Shown here piece after piece: positions 49,952 to 58,309 of a stretch of 64,000 bases of DNA. Each line of letters starts with the position of its first letter. The stretch's first letter is position 1. The stretch comes from Nakamurella deserti (GTDB lineage: Bacteria > Actinomycetota > Actinomycetes > Mycobacteriales > Nakamurellaceae): positions 310,001 through 374,000 of the forward strand of contig NZ_QCXS01000004.1 in the NCBI RefSeq assembly GCF_003260015.1, in the 5' to 3' direction. Below the pieces are notes generated by a model. That model was given only the letters and a program-made list of their open reading frames with translations, did no database searches and was not told the origin of the DNA. The translations under genes and the position numbers were made by a program.

Positions 49952-50928
49952 GCGCCGTCCCCGTTGCTGATGTGCACCTTGACGTTGGTGGCGGTGTCGC
50001 GGGCGGCGCCGTAGGCGCTGAGCGCGTCGTCCAGCGGGAACGTGGCGGTGATCATCGGCGTCAGGTCGATCTTGTTGCGGGCCAGGAACTTCAGCGTCTG
50101 CGGCCACACTCCGGGCGAGCCGATGCTGCCGCGGATCTGCAGGGCCTTCGCCTGGATGAGGCCGAGCTCGGCGGGCGCGGTCCCGCCCACGTTGATGCCG
50201 ATGTTGACCAGCCGGGCCTCGAAGCCGGCGATCCGCAGCGCGGACGCCATCGCCGACGGCCGGCCGGACGCCTCCAGGATCACCGAGGGCCCCGCCCCGT
50301 CGGTGAGGGCGGCGATGCGGTCCTCGAAGTCGGCGTCCGTCGGGTCGGCCTCCTCGTCCGCGCCGAGGCGCCGCGCGAGCGCCCGTCGCTCGGGTTGCGG
50401 ATCGGCGATGATGACGGTGGCGCCGAGCGCCCGCAGGGCGGCCACCGCGCTGAGGCCGATGGGACCGGCGCCGAAGACGACCGCGGTGTCGGATCCGTCC
50501 ACGTCGCCGGCCCGGCGCGCCGCGTAGTAGGCGCAGCTGAACGGCTCGACCAGCGCGGCCTGCGCGAAGGTCAGCTCGTCGGGGATGCGGTGCAGCCACT
50601 CCGGCCGGACGACGAAGAACTCCGCCGCCGCCCCGCTGATGGAGAAGCCGAAGTGGTCGGCACCGATGACGCACTCCCCCACCACCCGGTCGCCGACGGA
50701 CCAGCCGGTGACGTTGGCGCCGACCTCGGCGACCTCGCCCGCCCATTCGTGGCCGGGGACGATCGGGAAGCCGATCGGGATGATGTACTTCCCGGCCAGC
50801 AGGTCGAAGTCGGAGTGGCAGATGCCGACCGCCCGCGAGCGGATGAGGATCTCGTCCGGCCCGAACGCGGGGACGTCGACGTCGAGCAGCGCCAGCTCGT
50901 CGGGCTGCACGATGGTGGTGGCCTTCAT
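49948..50928 (-). CDS. alcohol dehydrogenase-family protein lacking the structural zinc loop
   Basis: A 326-residue medium-chain dehydrogenase. The catalytic site is intact (GICHSDFDLLAGKY; GHEWAGEV), but the four-Cys structural zinc loop is replaced by VIGADHFGFSISGAAAEFF, about 20 residues shorter. The cofactor turn VFGAGPIGLSAV is present. The start at 50928 is preferred on GAGAG upstream and on family length. It follows the ATPase gene by 49 bases and is coupled to a complete zinc dehydrogenase by GTGA. Confidence 0.8.
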   Translation of the reverse strand: MKATTIVQPDELALLDVDVPAFGPDEILIRSRAVGICHSDFDLLAGKYIIPIGFPIVPGHEWAGEVAEVGANVTGWSVGDRVVGECVIGADHFGFSISGAAAEFFVVRPEWLHRIPDELTFAQAALVEPFSCAYYAARRAGDVDGSDTAVVFGAGPIGLSAVAALRALGATVIIADPQPERRALARRLGADEEADPTDADFEDRIAALTDGAGPSVILEASGRPSAMASALRIAGFEARLVNIGINVGGTAPAELGLIQAKALQIRGSIGSPGVWPQTLKFLARNKIDLTPMITATFPLDDALSAYGAARDTATNVKVHISNGDGA

Positions 50929-50977
50929 GGGTTCAACTCTCTTCCTGCAGGTGCGGTGGAATGCGGGCCTGACCGGG

Positions 50978-52534
50978 TCAGACCATCGAGGCGACCAGTT
51001 CGGCCTCGTCGGGCTTGTTGTCGGCGCCGGCATCGACCGTGGTGGTGATACGCCCGTCCTTCATCACGATGATGCGGTCGCACAGACCCACGAGCTCGGG
51101 CAGGTCGTCACCGAGCAGCAGCACGGCGACCCCTTCGGCGGTGAGATCGCGCAGCAGTCGGTAGATCTCGGCCTTCGCGCCGACGTCGATGCCGTTGGTC
51201 GGGTTGTCCAGCACCAGCACCCGGGAGTTCAGCGAGGTCCACCGTCCGAGGATGACCTTCTGCTGGTTGCCGCCGCTGAGCCGGTCCACCTGGGTGTCCA
51301 CGGAGTGGGTGCGGATACCCAGCTGCGTCACCGCGGCGGCGGCGATCTTCTTCTCCTGGCGGTTGTTGACCCACGGGGTGCGCGCCACCGAACCGGTCCG
51401 GGGAAGGGCGACGTTCTGCGCCACCGACAGCAACCCGACGATGCCCTCCTCGTGGCGCTCCGGCGGCACGTAGCCGAGCTTCATGCGTACGGCTTCCCGG
51501 GCGCCCGACTTCTTCATCGGGGTGCCGAAGAGCTCGATCTCGCCCGACGCCCCCTGACCGGCGTGGGCGATGACGTGTCCGACCTCGGACTTGCCGGAGC
51601 CGACCACTCCGCCGATCCCCAGCACCTCACCGGCGTGCAGGTCGAACGAGACGTCGGCGAAGGCACCGTCCTGGGTGAGATCGCGGACCGACAGGACCAC
51701 CTCGCCGCCCGAGCCGTGCTGCTCGGCCTCGTGGTAGAACACCTCGACCGAAGCGCGGCCGACCATCATCGAGTGCAGCTGCTGCTCCGAGGAGGACGCC
51801 GGGTCGGTGATCTCGGCGACGTTGCGGCCGTCCTTGAGGACGAACACCCGGTCGGACAGCTCGAGCAGCTCCTGCAGCCGGTGCGAGACGAAGATCTGCG
51901 AGGAGCGGTGCTTGACCCGCTTGACGAAGTCGAAGAAGAAGTCGACCTGCTCCCTGGACAACGCGCTGGTGGGCTCGTCGAGAAGGATGATCGGATGGAC
52001 GATCTCGAGCAGATCGGCCTGTGCGATGGACCGGACGATCTCGATGATCTGACGCTCGGCGAAGGAGTAGTTCCCGATCGGCGCGTCCGGCTCGATGCCG
52101 GTCACGCCGAGCTCGGTGAACACCGCCGCGGTGCTGCGGGCCATCTTGCGCCGGTTGACCGTGCCGAGGAGGCCGAACTTCTTCTCCTGACCCAGGTAGA
52201 CGTTCTCGTACACCGGGATCGTCGGGATCAGCGCCTGGTGCTGGTAGATGCGGAAGATCCCCAGCTTGGTCGCGTCGTGGTAGTTCTTCGGCGCGATCGG
52301 CGTCCCGTTGAGCAGGATGGTGCCGCTGTCGGGCGTCAGGGTGCCGCTGATCATCGACAGCAGGGTGGACTTGCCGGCGCCGTTCTCACCGATCAGCCCG
52401 ACCACCTCGCCGACGTCGGCGGACATGCTGACCTCGGTCACCGCCTTGACGGGGCCGAAGTGCTTGGTGACACCGATGATCTCGAGCGTGTGACCGCCGC
52501 CGGTACCGACGGACCCGGTTGCGGGGCTGCTCAC
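50978..52534 (-). CDS. two-domain sugar ABC transporter ATPase
   Basis: A 518-residue ribose-type ATPase with two nucleotide-binding domains. Domain 1 has Walker A GENGAGKST near residue 50, and the signature is replaced by NYSFAERQIIEIVRS. Domain 2 has the degenerate GVVGSGKSEV, the signature LSGGNQQKVILGRW and LVLDNPTNGIDV, where the usual Glu of Walker B (DEPT) is Asn. Loss of the Glu in one site is unusual even for this family. The start is GTG 52534, overlapping the permease stop by GTGA. Confidence 0.85.
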   Translation of the reverse strand: MSSPATGSVGTGGGHTLEIIGVTKHFGPVKAVTEVSMSADVGEVVGLIGENGAGKSTLLSMISGTLTPDSGTILLNGTPIAPKNYHDATKLGIFRIYQHQALIPTIPVYENVYLGQEKKFGLLGTVNRRKMARSTAAVFTELGVTGIEPDAPIGNYSFAERQIIEIVRSIAQADLLEIVHPIILLDEPTSALSREQVDFFFDFVKRVKHRSSQIFVSHRLQELLELSDRVFVLKDGRNVAEITDPASSSEQQLHSMMVGRASVEVFYHEAEQHGSGGEVVLSVRDLTQDGAFADVSFDLHAGEVLGIGGVVGSGKSEVGHVIAHAGQGASGEIELFGTPMKKSGAREAVRMKLGYVPPERHEEGIVGLLSVAQNVALPRTGSVARTPWVNNRQEKKIAAAAVTQLGIRTHSVDTQVDRLSGGNQQKVILGRWTSLNSRVLVLDNPTNGIDVGAKAEIYRLLRDLTAEGVAVLLLGDDLPELVGLCDRIIVMKDGRITTTVDAGADNKPDEAELVASMV

Positions 52535-53607
52535 TTGAGGATCTTCAGCTTCGAGCGGTCCAGCGTCAGCGCGACCGCGAGGACCACGACCGCACCCTGG
52601 ATGATGGACTGCATGTACGGCGGCACGACCATCGCGTCCAGGCCGACGCCGAGGGTGGTGATGACCAGGACACCGAGGATGGTGCGGTGCACACCGCCCA
52701 CGCCGCCGGTGAGCGCGGTGCCGCCCATCACGACCGCGGCGATCGCGTCCAGGGTCAGCGACGAACCCATGTCCGGGGTCGCCGCGCCGATCCGCAGTGA
52801 CAGCAGCAGACCGGCGATCGCGGCCAGCGTGGAGACCACGATCATCACGTAGAACTTCATCCGGCGGACCGGGATGCCGGCCAGGCCGGACACCACCTCA
52901 CCGCCGCCGATGGCGTAGGAGTAGCGGCCGAAGCGGGTGTTGGCACCCAGCACCGACAGCACGATCCAGATGATCAGCGCCCACAGCGCGATGTTGGGCA
53001 GGTTGCCCAGCACGCTGTCGCGGGACACCGACAGCATGAACGGGTCCACGATCTGCACCGGCCGACCGCCGGTGTACCACTGGGCGAGGCCGTCGATGGC
53101 CAGACTCGTTCCCAGGGTGGCCAGGAAGCTGGGCACCTTCGCGTAGGCGAACAGCAGACCGTTCACCACGCCGATGATCACGCCGGAGACGATGCCGGCC
53201 ACGAAAGCCGTTCCCCAGTCGTAGGTCTGGGCGGTCTTGGCGGTGACCAGGCCGGCCAGCGTGACCGTCGAGCCGACCGACAGGTCGATGCTGCCCATCA
53301 GGATGACGAAGGTCAGACCGACCGCCACGACCAGCACCACGGCCGCTTCCCGGGCGACCGTGTAGAGCGTCGAGACCTGCAGGAAGTTCGCGGTCTGCGT
53401 GGAGAAGAAGATCACCAGGATGATCAGGAAGGCGATCGGCAGCAGGGTGCTCTTGACGTTGCTGCCGGCCGTGCCGGCGGAGCGCAGCAGCGCACCGAAG
53501 CCGCCCCCCGACCCCCCGGCCGGCGGCGGCGCGCCGGCCGAGGTGGTCGCGGTGCCCGGTGAGGCGGAGTCGGCGTCGGAGGAACCCGACGGTCGCGTCG
53601 TCGTCAC
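52531..53607 (-). CDS. sugar ABC transporter permease
   Basis: A 358-residue RbsC-type permease. The first 45 residues are a Ser/Thr/Ala/Gly/Pro-rich cytoplasmic tail. About ten helices follow, with VGLTFVILMGSIDLSVGSTV and VVMGGTALTGGVGGVHRTI as family marks. The start is GTG 53607 in a GTGA overlap with the binding-protein gene. With it and the two-domain ATPase it forms the third importer. Confidence 0.85.
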   Translation of the reverse strand: MTTTRPSGSSDADSASPGTATTSAGAPPPAGGSGGGFGALLRSAGTAGSNVKSTLLPIAFLIILVIFFSTQTANFLQVSTLYTVAREAAVVLVVAVGLTFVILMGSIDLSVGSTVTLAGLVTAKTAQTYDWGTAFVAGIVSGVIIGVVNGLLFAYAKVPSFLATLGTSLAIDGLAQWYTGGRPVQIVDPFMLSVSRDSVLGNLPNIALWALIIWIVLSVLGANTRFGRYSYAIGGGEVVSGLAGIPVRRMKFYVMIVVSTLAAIAGLLLSLRIGAATPDMGSSLTLDAIAAVVMGGTALTGGVGGVHRTILGVLVITTLGVGLDAMVVPPYMQSIIQGAVVVLAVALTLDRSKLKILK

Positions 53608-54893
53608 AGCACCTTCACCTTCCAATGGGTCTTGTACTCGTCGGTGAGCTTGGCCATGTCACCGAGGGCGGCGGTGTAGTCGGCGGGGGCCTTCCACCCG
53701 GCGGGCTGGTCGAAGCCGGTCCACATCTTCTCCAGATCCATCGGGGTCACGCCGTTCTGCGGGTCCCAGTCGTCCGGGTAGGCGATCCGGCTCATCTTCT
53801 GCCAGTCGTACGGGTCCTTGTCGCCGAACATGACGTCGAGGTACTTGTCGGCGTTCTCCGCGGTGACGAAGAAGCCGTCGGGCCACATCTGCCGCTCCAG
53901 CGGGGAGAACTCGAACCCGAGGGAGGCGTCGATCGCGCGGACGGCGCTGAAGCCGGCACACCACGGCGGCAGCGAACTCATCGCACCGAACATCTGGCCG
54001 GACTTGATGAAGTCCATGGTGCCCTTGTTGCCGTCCATGCCGGTGACCGGGACACCGGTGATTCCGGCCTCCTCGAGGGCGTTCACGCAGCCGATCCCGA
54101 CGTCGTCGTTCTGGCCGAACACACCCTGGATGTCCTGTCCGTACTGGGTGATGATGCCGGCCATCGCCTGGCGGGAGTCGTCCCGGTTCCACTCACCGGG
54201 CTGGCGCGCGATGAGCTTGATGTTGGGGTACTCGGCCAGTGCGCGGTCGACACCCTGGGTGCGCTGGGTGTCCGGGGTCGCGCCCGGGTGGCCGGTGATG
54301 TGGACGAGATTGCCCTCGCCGCCCATCTTGTCGAACAGCGCCACCGCCACCTGGTAGGCCGCTTCGGCGGACTGCGGGGTGAAGTAGGTGACGTACCCGT
54401 TGCCGTAGTCCGCGGGGGCGGTCCACGGCACCGCCTCCCAGGTGTTGGTCAGGAAGACGCCCTTCTCGGTGGCGGTCTGGGCCATCGTGGGGATGTTGGC
54501 CGGGTCCGGCGCGGTGATGAAGAAGATCTTCACGCCGTCCTGGATCTGCTGCTCGAACTGCGAGATCTCGCGGGCCGGGTCACCCTCGTTGGTGAACGCC
54601 CGGTACTCACCACCGAACGCCTCGACCGCCCGCCGGGCGCCGAGGTCCCACGAGGCGTAGTAGTCGTTGTTCAGGCTGGTGAACAACGACGCGACCGGCT
54701 GACCCTTCAGGTCGACCACCTTCGCCGCCGAACCGCTCGCTGCCGCCGAACCGCTGCCCGACGCGGTTCCGGCCGCGGTGCTGCTCGTCGTCGTTGCGCC
54801 GGTCGGGTTGTCACGCTTGCCGCACGCGGCGAGGGCCAGACCGGCGCCACCGACCGCGCCGGCCTGGAAGAACTTTCGACGGGACACGTACAT
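53604..54893 (-). CDS. Tat-type substrate-binding lipoprotein
   Basis: A 429-residue binding protein. Its signal begins MYVSRRKFFQAGAVGG with the twin-arginine pattern SRRKFF and ends at a lipobox LAAC (Cys24), so it is predicted to be exported folded and lipidated. After a Thr/Ser/Ala linker the two-lobed domain has SLNNDYYASWDLGARRAVEAFGG divided over the first strand and helix, then QDGVKIFFITAPDPANIP, HITGHPGATPDT and GVFGQNDDVGIGCVNALEEAG. It heads the run that ends with the LacI gene; GGAGAG precedes the ATG. Confidence 0.85.
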   Translation of the reverse strand: MYVSRRKFFQAGAVGGAGLALAACGKRDNPTGATTTSSTAAGTASGSGSAAASGSAAKVVDLKGQPVASLFTSLNNDYYASWDLGARRAVEAFGGEYRAFTNEGDPAREISQFEQQIQDGVKIFFITAPDPANIPTMAQTATEKGVFLTNTWEAVPWTAPADYGNGYVTYFTPQSAEAAYQVAVALFDKMGGEGNLVHITGHPGATPDTQRTQGVDRALAEYPNIKLIARQPGEWNRDDSRQAMAGIITQYGQDIQGVFGQNDDVGIGCVNALEEAGITGVPVTGMDGNKGTMDFIKSGQMFGAMSSLPPWCAGFSAVRAIDASLGFEFSPLERQMWPDGFFVTAENADKYLDVMFGDKDPYDWQKMSRIAYPDDWDPQNGVTPMDLEKMWTGFDQPAGWKAPADYTAALGDMAKLTDEYKTHWKVKVL

Positions 54894-54979
54894 CGTGGAC
54901 TCTCCATTGAGTAGTTGGAACCGGGTGGTCCGACCGGTTCGCGAGCGGCCGGACGGGCGTCGAGCGGTCCCCGCGCTGT

Positions 54980-54993
54980 CGCAATCGATTGCG
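54980..54993. promoter_or_regulatory. perfect LacI-type operator of the transporter-dehydrogenase run
   Basis: CGCAATCGATTGCG is a 14-bp perfect palindrome with the central CG and flanking A/T typical of LacI-family operators. It lies 87 bases upstream of the binding-protein start at 54893, just before the first gene of the run ending with the LacI repressor. Confidence 0.65.
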
Positions 54994-55009
54994 GACACGG
55001 GGAACGCGG

Positions 55010-55792
55010 TCAGTCGGTGCTGCGGTAAGCCTTCGTGACGGAGAAGTAGGGCCCGAGGTCGACGAGGCCACCGTCGACGGGGATGTCGGCGCCGGTGATG
55101 TAACCGGCCGCGGGACTGCACAGGAACGCCACCACACCGGCGACCTCGGCCGGCTCGGAGACCCAGCCGATCGGGGTGTGGGCGAGCATGGCGTCCGGGA
55201 AACGGGTGTCGCCCGGTACGAGCGCGGTGTTGACGATGCCCGGGTGCACCGCGTTGACCCGGATCTTCCAGGGGGCGAATTCCATCGCCGCCACCTTGGT
55301 GAGACCACGCAGGCCCCACTTGCTGCTGGAGTACGCGGCCGAGAAGTGGCCGGTCATCCCCGCGGCGGAGCCGATGTTGACGATCGCCCCGCCACCGCTG
55401 TCGCGGATCAACGGCGCCAGCGCCTTCGTCCCCAGGAAGGGGCCGGCGAGGTTGACGCCGAGGACACGGGAGAAGTCGGCCGCGGGCGTCTCCATCAGCC
55501 CGTAGCGGTAGGCCACGCCGGCGTTGTTGACCAGCCCGTCGAGCCGACCGTGACGCTCCCGCAGGTCGGCGGCCAGTGAGTCCCAGGCGTTCTCGTCGGT
55601 CACGTCGAGGTGCCGGAACTCGGCGGTCCCGCCGGCGTCGGTCAGCTCGCCCGCCAGGGTCTCGCCCGCCTCGTCGCGGACGTCGAGGATGACCACCGCG
55701 GCGCCGCGCGACGACAGCTCCCGCACCTCGGCCGCACCCTGCCCCTGGGCGGCACCGGTCACGGCGATCATCGCTCCGTCGAAGTCGCCCAC
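55010..55792 (-). CDS. SDR with its own promoter
   Basis: A 260-residue SDR with the cofactor turn TGAAQGQGAA at 12-21, NNAG in LVNNAGVAYR, Ser in NIGSAAG and the Tyr-Lys pair in YSSSK. The turn QGQG is less common than GGIG. The start is GTG 55792 behind AGGGA. A good promoter at 55914-55942 and a LacI-type operator after its stop make it a separate unit between the M24 gene and the transporter run. Confidence 0.85.
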   Translation of the reverse strand: MGDFDGAMIAVTGAAQGQGAAEVRELSSRGAAVVILDVRDEAGETLAGELTDAGGTAEFRHLDVTDENAWDSLAADLRERHGRLDGLVNNAGVAYRYGLMETPAADFSRVLGVNLAGPFLGTKALAPLIRDSGGGAIVNIGSAAGMTGHFSAAYSSSKWGLRGLTKVAAMEFAPWKIRVNAVHPGIVNTALVPGDTRFPDAMLAHTPIGWVSEPAEVAGVVAFLCSPAAGYITGADIPVDGGLVDLGPYFSVTKAYRSTD

Positions 55793-55913
55793 GTCAGTTC
55801 CCTGCCCCTGCTCGACGGACCCGGAGGGTCGGTTGGATCGGTGTGGCCGGACCGGTGGACCGGATCGACGGCGTCGGCAGCGCTGGCCGCTGCTGATAAG
55901 TGCAAGTAAACAG

Positions 55914-55942
55914 ATCCTGGTGAGCGCAGTCACACATGTCAA
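55914..55942 (-). promoter_or_regulatory. vegetative-type promoter of the SDR gene at 55010-55792
   Basis: Minus strand TTGACA (55937-55942), a 17-base spacer, then CAGGAT (55914-55919). Both elements fit the actinobacterial housekeeping consensus. The leader to GTG 55792 is about 115 bases. Confidence 0.55.
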
Positions 55943-55954
55943 GTACCGCTGTCG

Positions 55955-57373
55955 TCACGGGGTGGATCCGGTCGTCACGGCTCCGTTGGTGGCGGCGGTG
56001 TCCCCACGCCCGGCGGCGGTGTTGAGGTGGGACTGCGCGTCGCGGAGCTTCGGCAGCTCACCCCCGACCGTGAAGTACCGTCGGCCGGCGACCAGCAGGT
56101 CCTCGGCCGGGAACTTGGTGATGACCTGCGCACCGGTGGCGGTGACGACGACCTCCTCCTCGATGCGGGCCGCGCCGATGCCGTCCTTGGACGGCCAGTA
56201 GGTCTCCAGCGCGAAGACCATGCCCTCCTCGAGCACCTCGGGATGGTCCAGCGACACCAACCGGGAGAAGATCGGCTTCTCCCAGATGGACAGCCCGACC
56301 CCGTGTCCGTACTGCAGGGCGAATGCGGCCTCCTCGTCGGGGAAGCCGAACTCCTGCGCGGTGGGCCACACGGCGACGATGTCGGCGGTGGTCGCCCCCG
56401 GCCGGACCAGGGCGATGGCCCGGTCCATGTACTCCCGCGCCCGGACGTAGGCGTCGCGCTGGGCGGGGCTCGCCGACCCCACCGCGAAGGTGCGGTAGTA
56501 GCAGGTCCGGTAGCCCTGGTAGCTGTGCAGGATGTCGAAGAACGCCGGGTCACCGGGCCGGATCAACCGGTCGGAGTAGACGTGCGGGTGCGGCGAGCAG
56601 CGCTCGCCGGAGATCGCGTTCACGCCCTCGACGTACTCCGAGCCCAGATCGTAGAGCTTCTTGGAGACCAGGCCGACGCACTCGTTCTCCTTGACCCCGG
56701 GCCGGAGGAACTCGTACAGGTCCTCGTAGGCCGCGTCGACCATCGAGGCCGCCTGGGTCAGCAGCGAGACCTCGTCCGGCAGCTTGATCCGGCGGGCGTC
56801 GAGGAAGACCTGCTGACCGTCGACGACGGTGATCCCGGCCCGCTGCAGGGCGGCGAGCACCGGCATCTCGATGACGTCGACGCCGAGCGGCGCGTCGGCC
56901 AGACCGGCCCGGTCGAGCTCGCGGCGGATCTTGGCCGCGACCCCGTCGGCGATACCGGCGTCGGGGCTGAAGGCGCCGCGCAGGGTCGAGATACCGGCGC
57001 GGGCACCGCCTTCGGCGCGCGGCCGGCGGGCACCGTGGTGGGGGGCGTGCGGGTCGGCGTCGAGCTCCATCCCGGTCTCGGCGAGCCACGGGTTGTACAG
57101 CTGATGGTGCTTGGCCGCCGAACCGAAGTCCCAGACGATCGGGTCGGTGGTCCGGGTGACCAGGGCGAAGCGGATCAGCTTGTCCATCGCCCAGGTGCCG
57201 ATGTGGGTGGAGGACATGTAGCGGATGTTGGCGAAGTCGAACGCCAGCAGGGCGCCGAGCTCGGACTTCTCCAGCTGGGCGCGCAGGCGCTGCAGCCGCT
57301 GGTCGCGGAGCCGGTCGAAGTCGATGCGTGTTTCCCAGTCGACGGCGTTGGTGCCGTACGTCGCTGTACCCAT
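55955..57373 (-). CDS. M24 (pita-bread fold) protein with altered metal ligands
   Basis: A 472-residue protein of the creatinase/aminopeptidase P/prolidase fold, with an N-terminal creatinase-like domain (to about 210) and the pita-bread domain after it. Of the five metal ligands in peptidases, the first Asp is present (FFDILHS). The second Asp, eleven residues on, is Cys in GYRTCYYRTF. The His (QYGHGVGL) and both Glu (FALETYWP; ARIEEEV) remain. The second active-site His, seven residues after the first, is Trp (IWEKP). A peptidase role is therefore doubtful; a small-molecule hydrolase or lyase, as creatinase is, seems likelier. It lies among SDR genes. Confidence 0.75.
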   Translation of the reverse strand: MGTATYGTNAVDWETRIDFDRLRDQRLQRLRAQLEKSELGALLAFDFANIRYMSSTHIGTWAMDKLIRFALVTRTTDPIVWDFGSAAKHHQLYNPWLAETGMELDADPHAPHHGARRPRAEGGARAGISTLRGAFSPDAGIADGVAAKIRRELDRAGLADAPLGVDVIEMPVLAALQRAGITVVDGQQVFLDARRIKLPDEVSLLTQAASMVDAAYEDLYEFLRPGVKENECVGLVSKKLYDLGSEYVEGVNAISGERCSPHPHVYSDRLIRPGDPAFFDILHSYQGYRTCYYRTFAVGSASPAQRDAYVRAREYMDRAIALVRPGATTADIVAVWPTAQEFGFPDEEAAFALQYGHGVGLSIWEKPIFSRLVSLDHPEVLEEGMVFALETYWPSKDGIGAARIEEEVVVTATGAQVITKFPAEDLLVAGRRYFTVGGELPKLRDAQSHLNTAAGRGDTAATNGAVTTGSTP

Positions 57374-57437
57374 GAGAAGTCCTTAATCGCAGCCGGTCCG
57401 GACGGATCGGCGGGGCGGGGAGCCGGGGACGGGAACC

Positions 57438-58217
57438 TCAGACGAGGATCATGCCGCCTTCGATCGGGATGACCTGGCCGGTGATGTAGTCGGAGTCCCT
57501 GGACGCCAGGAACACCGCAGTGCCCACGAGGTCCTCCGGGTCGGCCGCACGGCCGAGCAGGATTCCGCCGGCCATCGAGTCGAAACCCGAATCGCCCTCG
57601 CCGATGTCGACGAGGTCCTTGTCCAGCTTGGTCCACAGCGGGGTGGCGACCACGCCGGGCGCGAAGGCGTTGACCGTGATCCGGTCGGCGGCCAGTGACC
57701 GCGCGGCGGCCTGGGTGAGCGAGATGACCGCCGCCTTCGACGCGCTGTACGGCGCGAAGCTGGGGAACCCGGTCCGACCGGCGATCGAGGCGGTGTTGAC
57801 GATCTTGCCGCCGCCGCCCTGGCGGAGGAACTGCTGGGCGGCCTCCTGGGTCCCGATCACCACGCTAAACGCGTTCACGTTCATGATGAGATCCCAGGCG
57901 TCCTTGGTGATGTCGAGGAACTTCTCCGGCTTGTTCACCCCGGCGTTGTTGAAGTAGGCGTCGAGCCGGCCGAACTCGGCCACGGCGCGGTCGATACCGG
58001 CGCGCACCTGGTCGCGATCGGTCACGTCGACGCGCACGGCGAGGGCGCGGCCGCCCTCGGCGGTGATGCCGTCGGCCACCTGCTGCGCGGCGTCGAGGTT
58101 GAGGTCGGCGACCACCACGGCCGCCCCCTCCGCCGCGAGACCCCTGGCGAAGCCGGCGCCGATGCCGGAGGCGGCACCGGTGATGACGATGGTGCGGTCG
58201 TTCAGACGATCGGGCAT
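57438..58217 (-). CDS. SDR next to the M24-fold gene
   Basis: A 259-residue SDR. The cofactor turn TGAASGIG is at 13-20, NNAGVNKPE follows the usual pattern, Ser is in NTASIAG and Tyr-Lys in YSASK. The C-terminus ITGQVIPIEGGMILV is complete. GAAGAG precedes the ATG. It lies 92 bases behind another SDR and 64 bases before the M24-fold gene, in what looks like a three-gene transcript. Confidence 0.85.
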   Translation of the reverse strand: MPDRLNDRTIVITGAASGIGAGFARGLAAEGAAVVVADLNLDAAQQVADGITAEGGRALAVRVDVTDRDQVRAGIDRAVAEFGRLDAYFNNAGVNKPEKFLDITKDAWDLIMNVNAFSVVIGTQEAAQQFLRQGGGGKIVNTASIAGRTGFPSFAPYSASKAAVISLTQAAARSLAADRITVNAFAPGVVATPLWTKLDKDLVDIGEGDSGFDSMAGGILLGRAADPEDLVGTAVFLASRDSDYITGQVIPIEGGMILV

Positions 58218-58309
58218 GGCTCACTCTTCTCTGGCAGCGGAACGGAGTGGGGCGCGGGCGGCACGGAGAACGGGTGCGGTCGGCGCGGGGACGACGAGCC
58301 GGGAGCGGC

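Noticed and set aside
55955-57373. Ordinary prolidase/aminopeptidase P assignment
   Set aside because: The second metal Asp and an active-site His are replaced, so a plain peptidase label would overstate the evidence.
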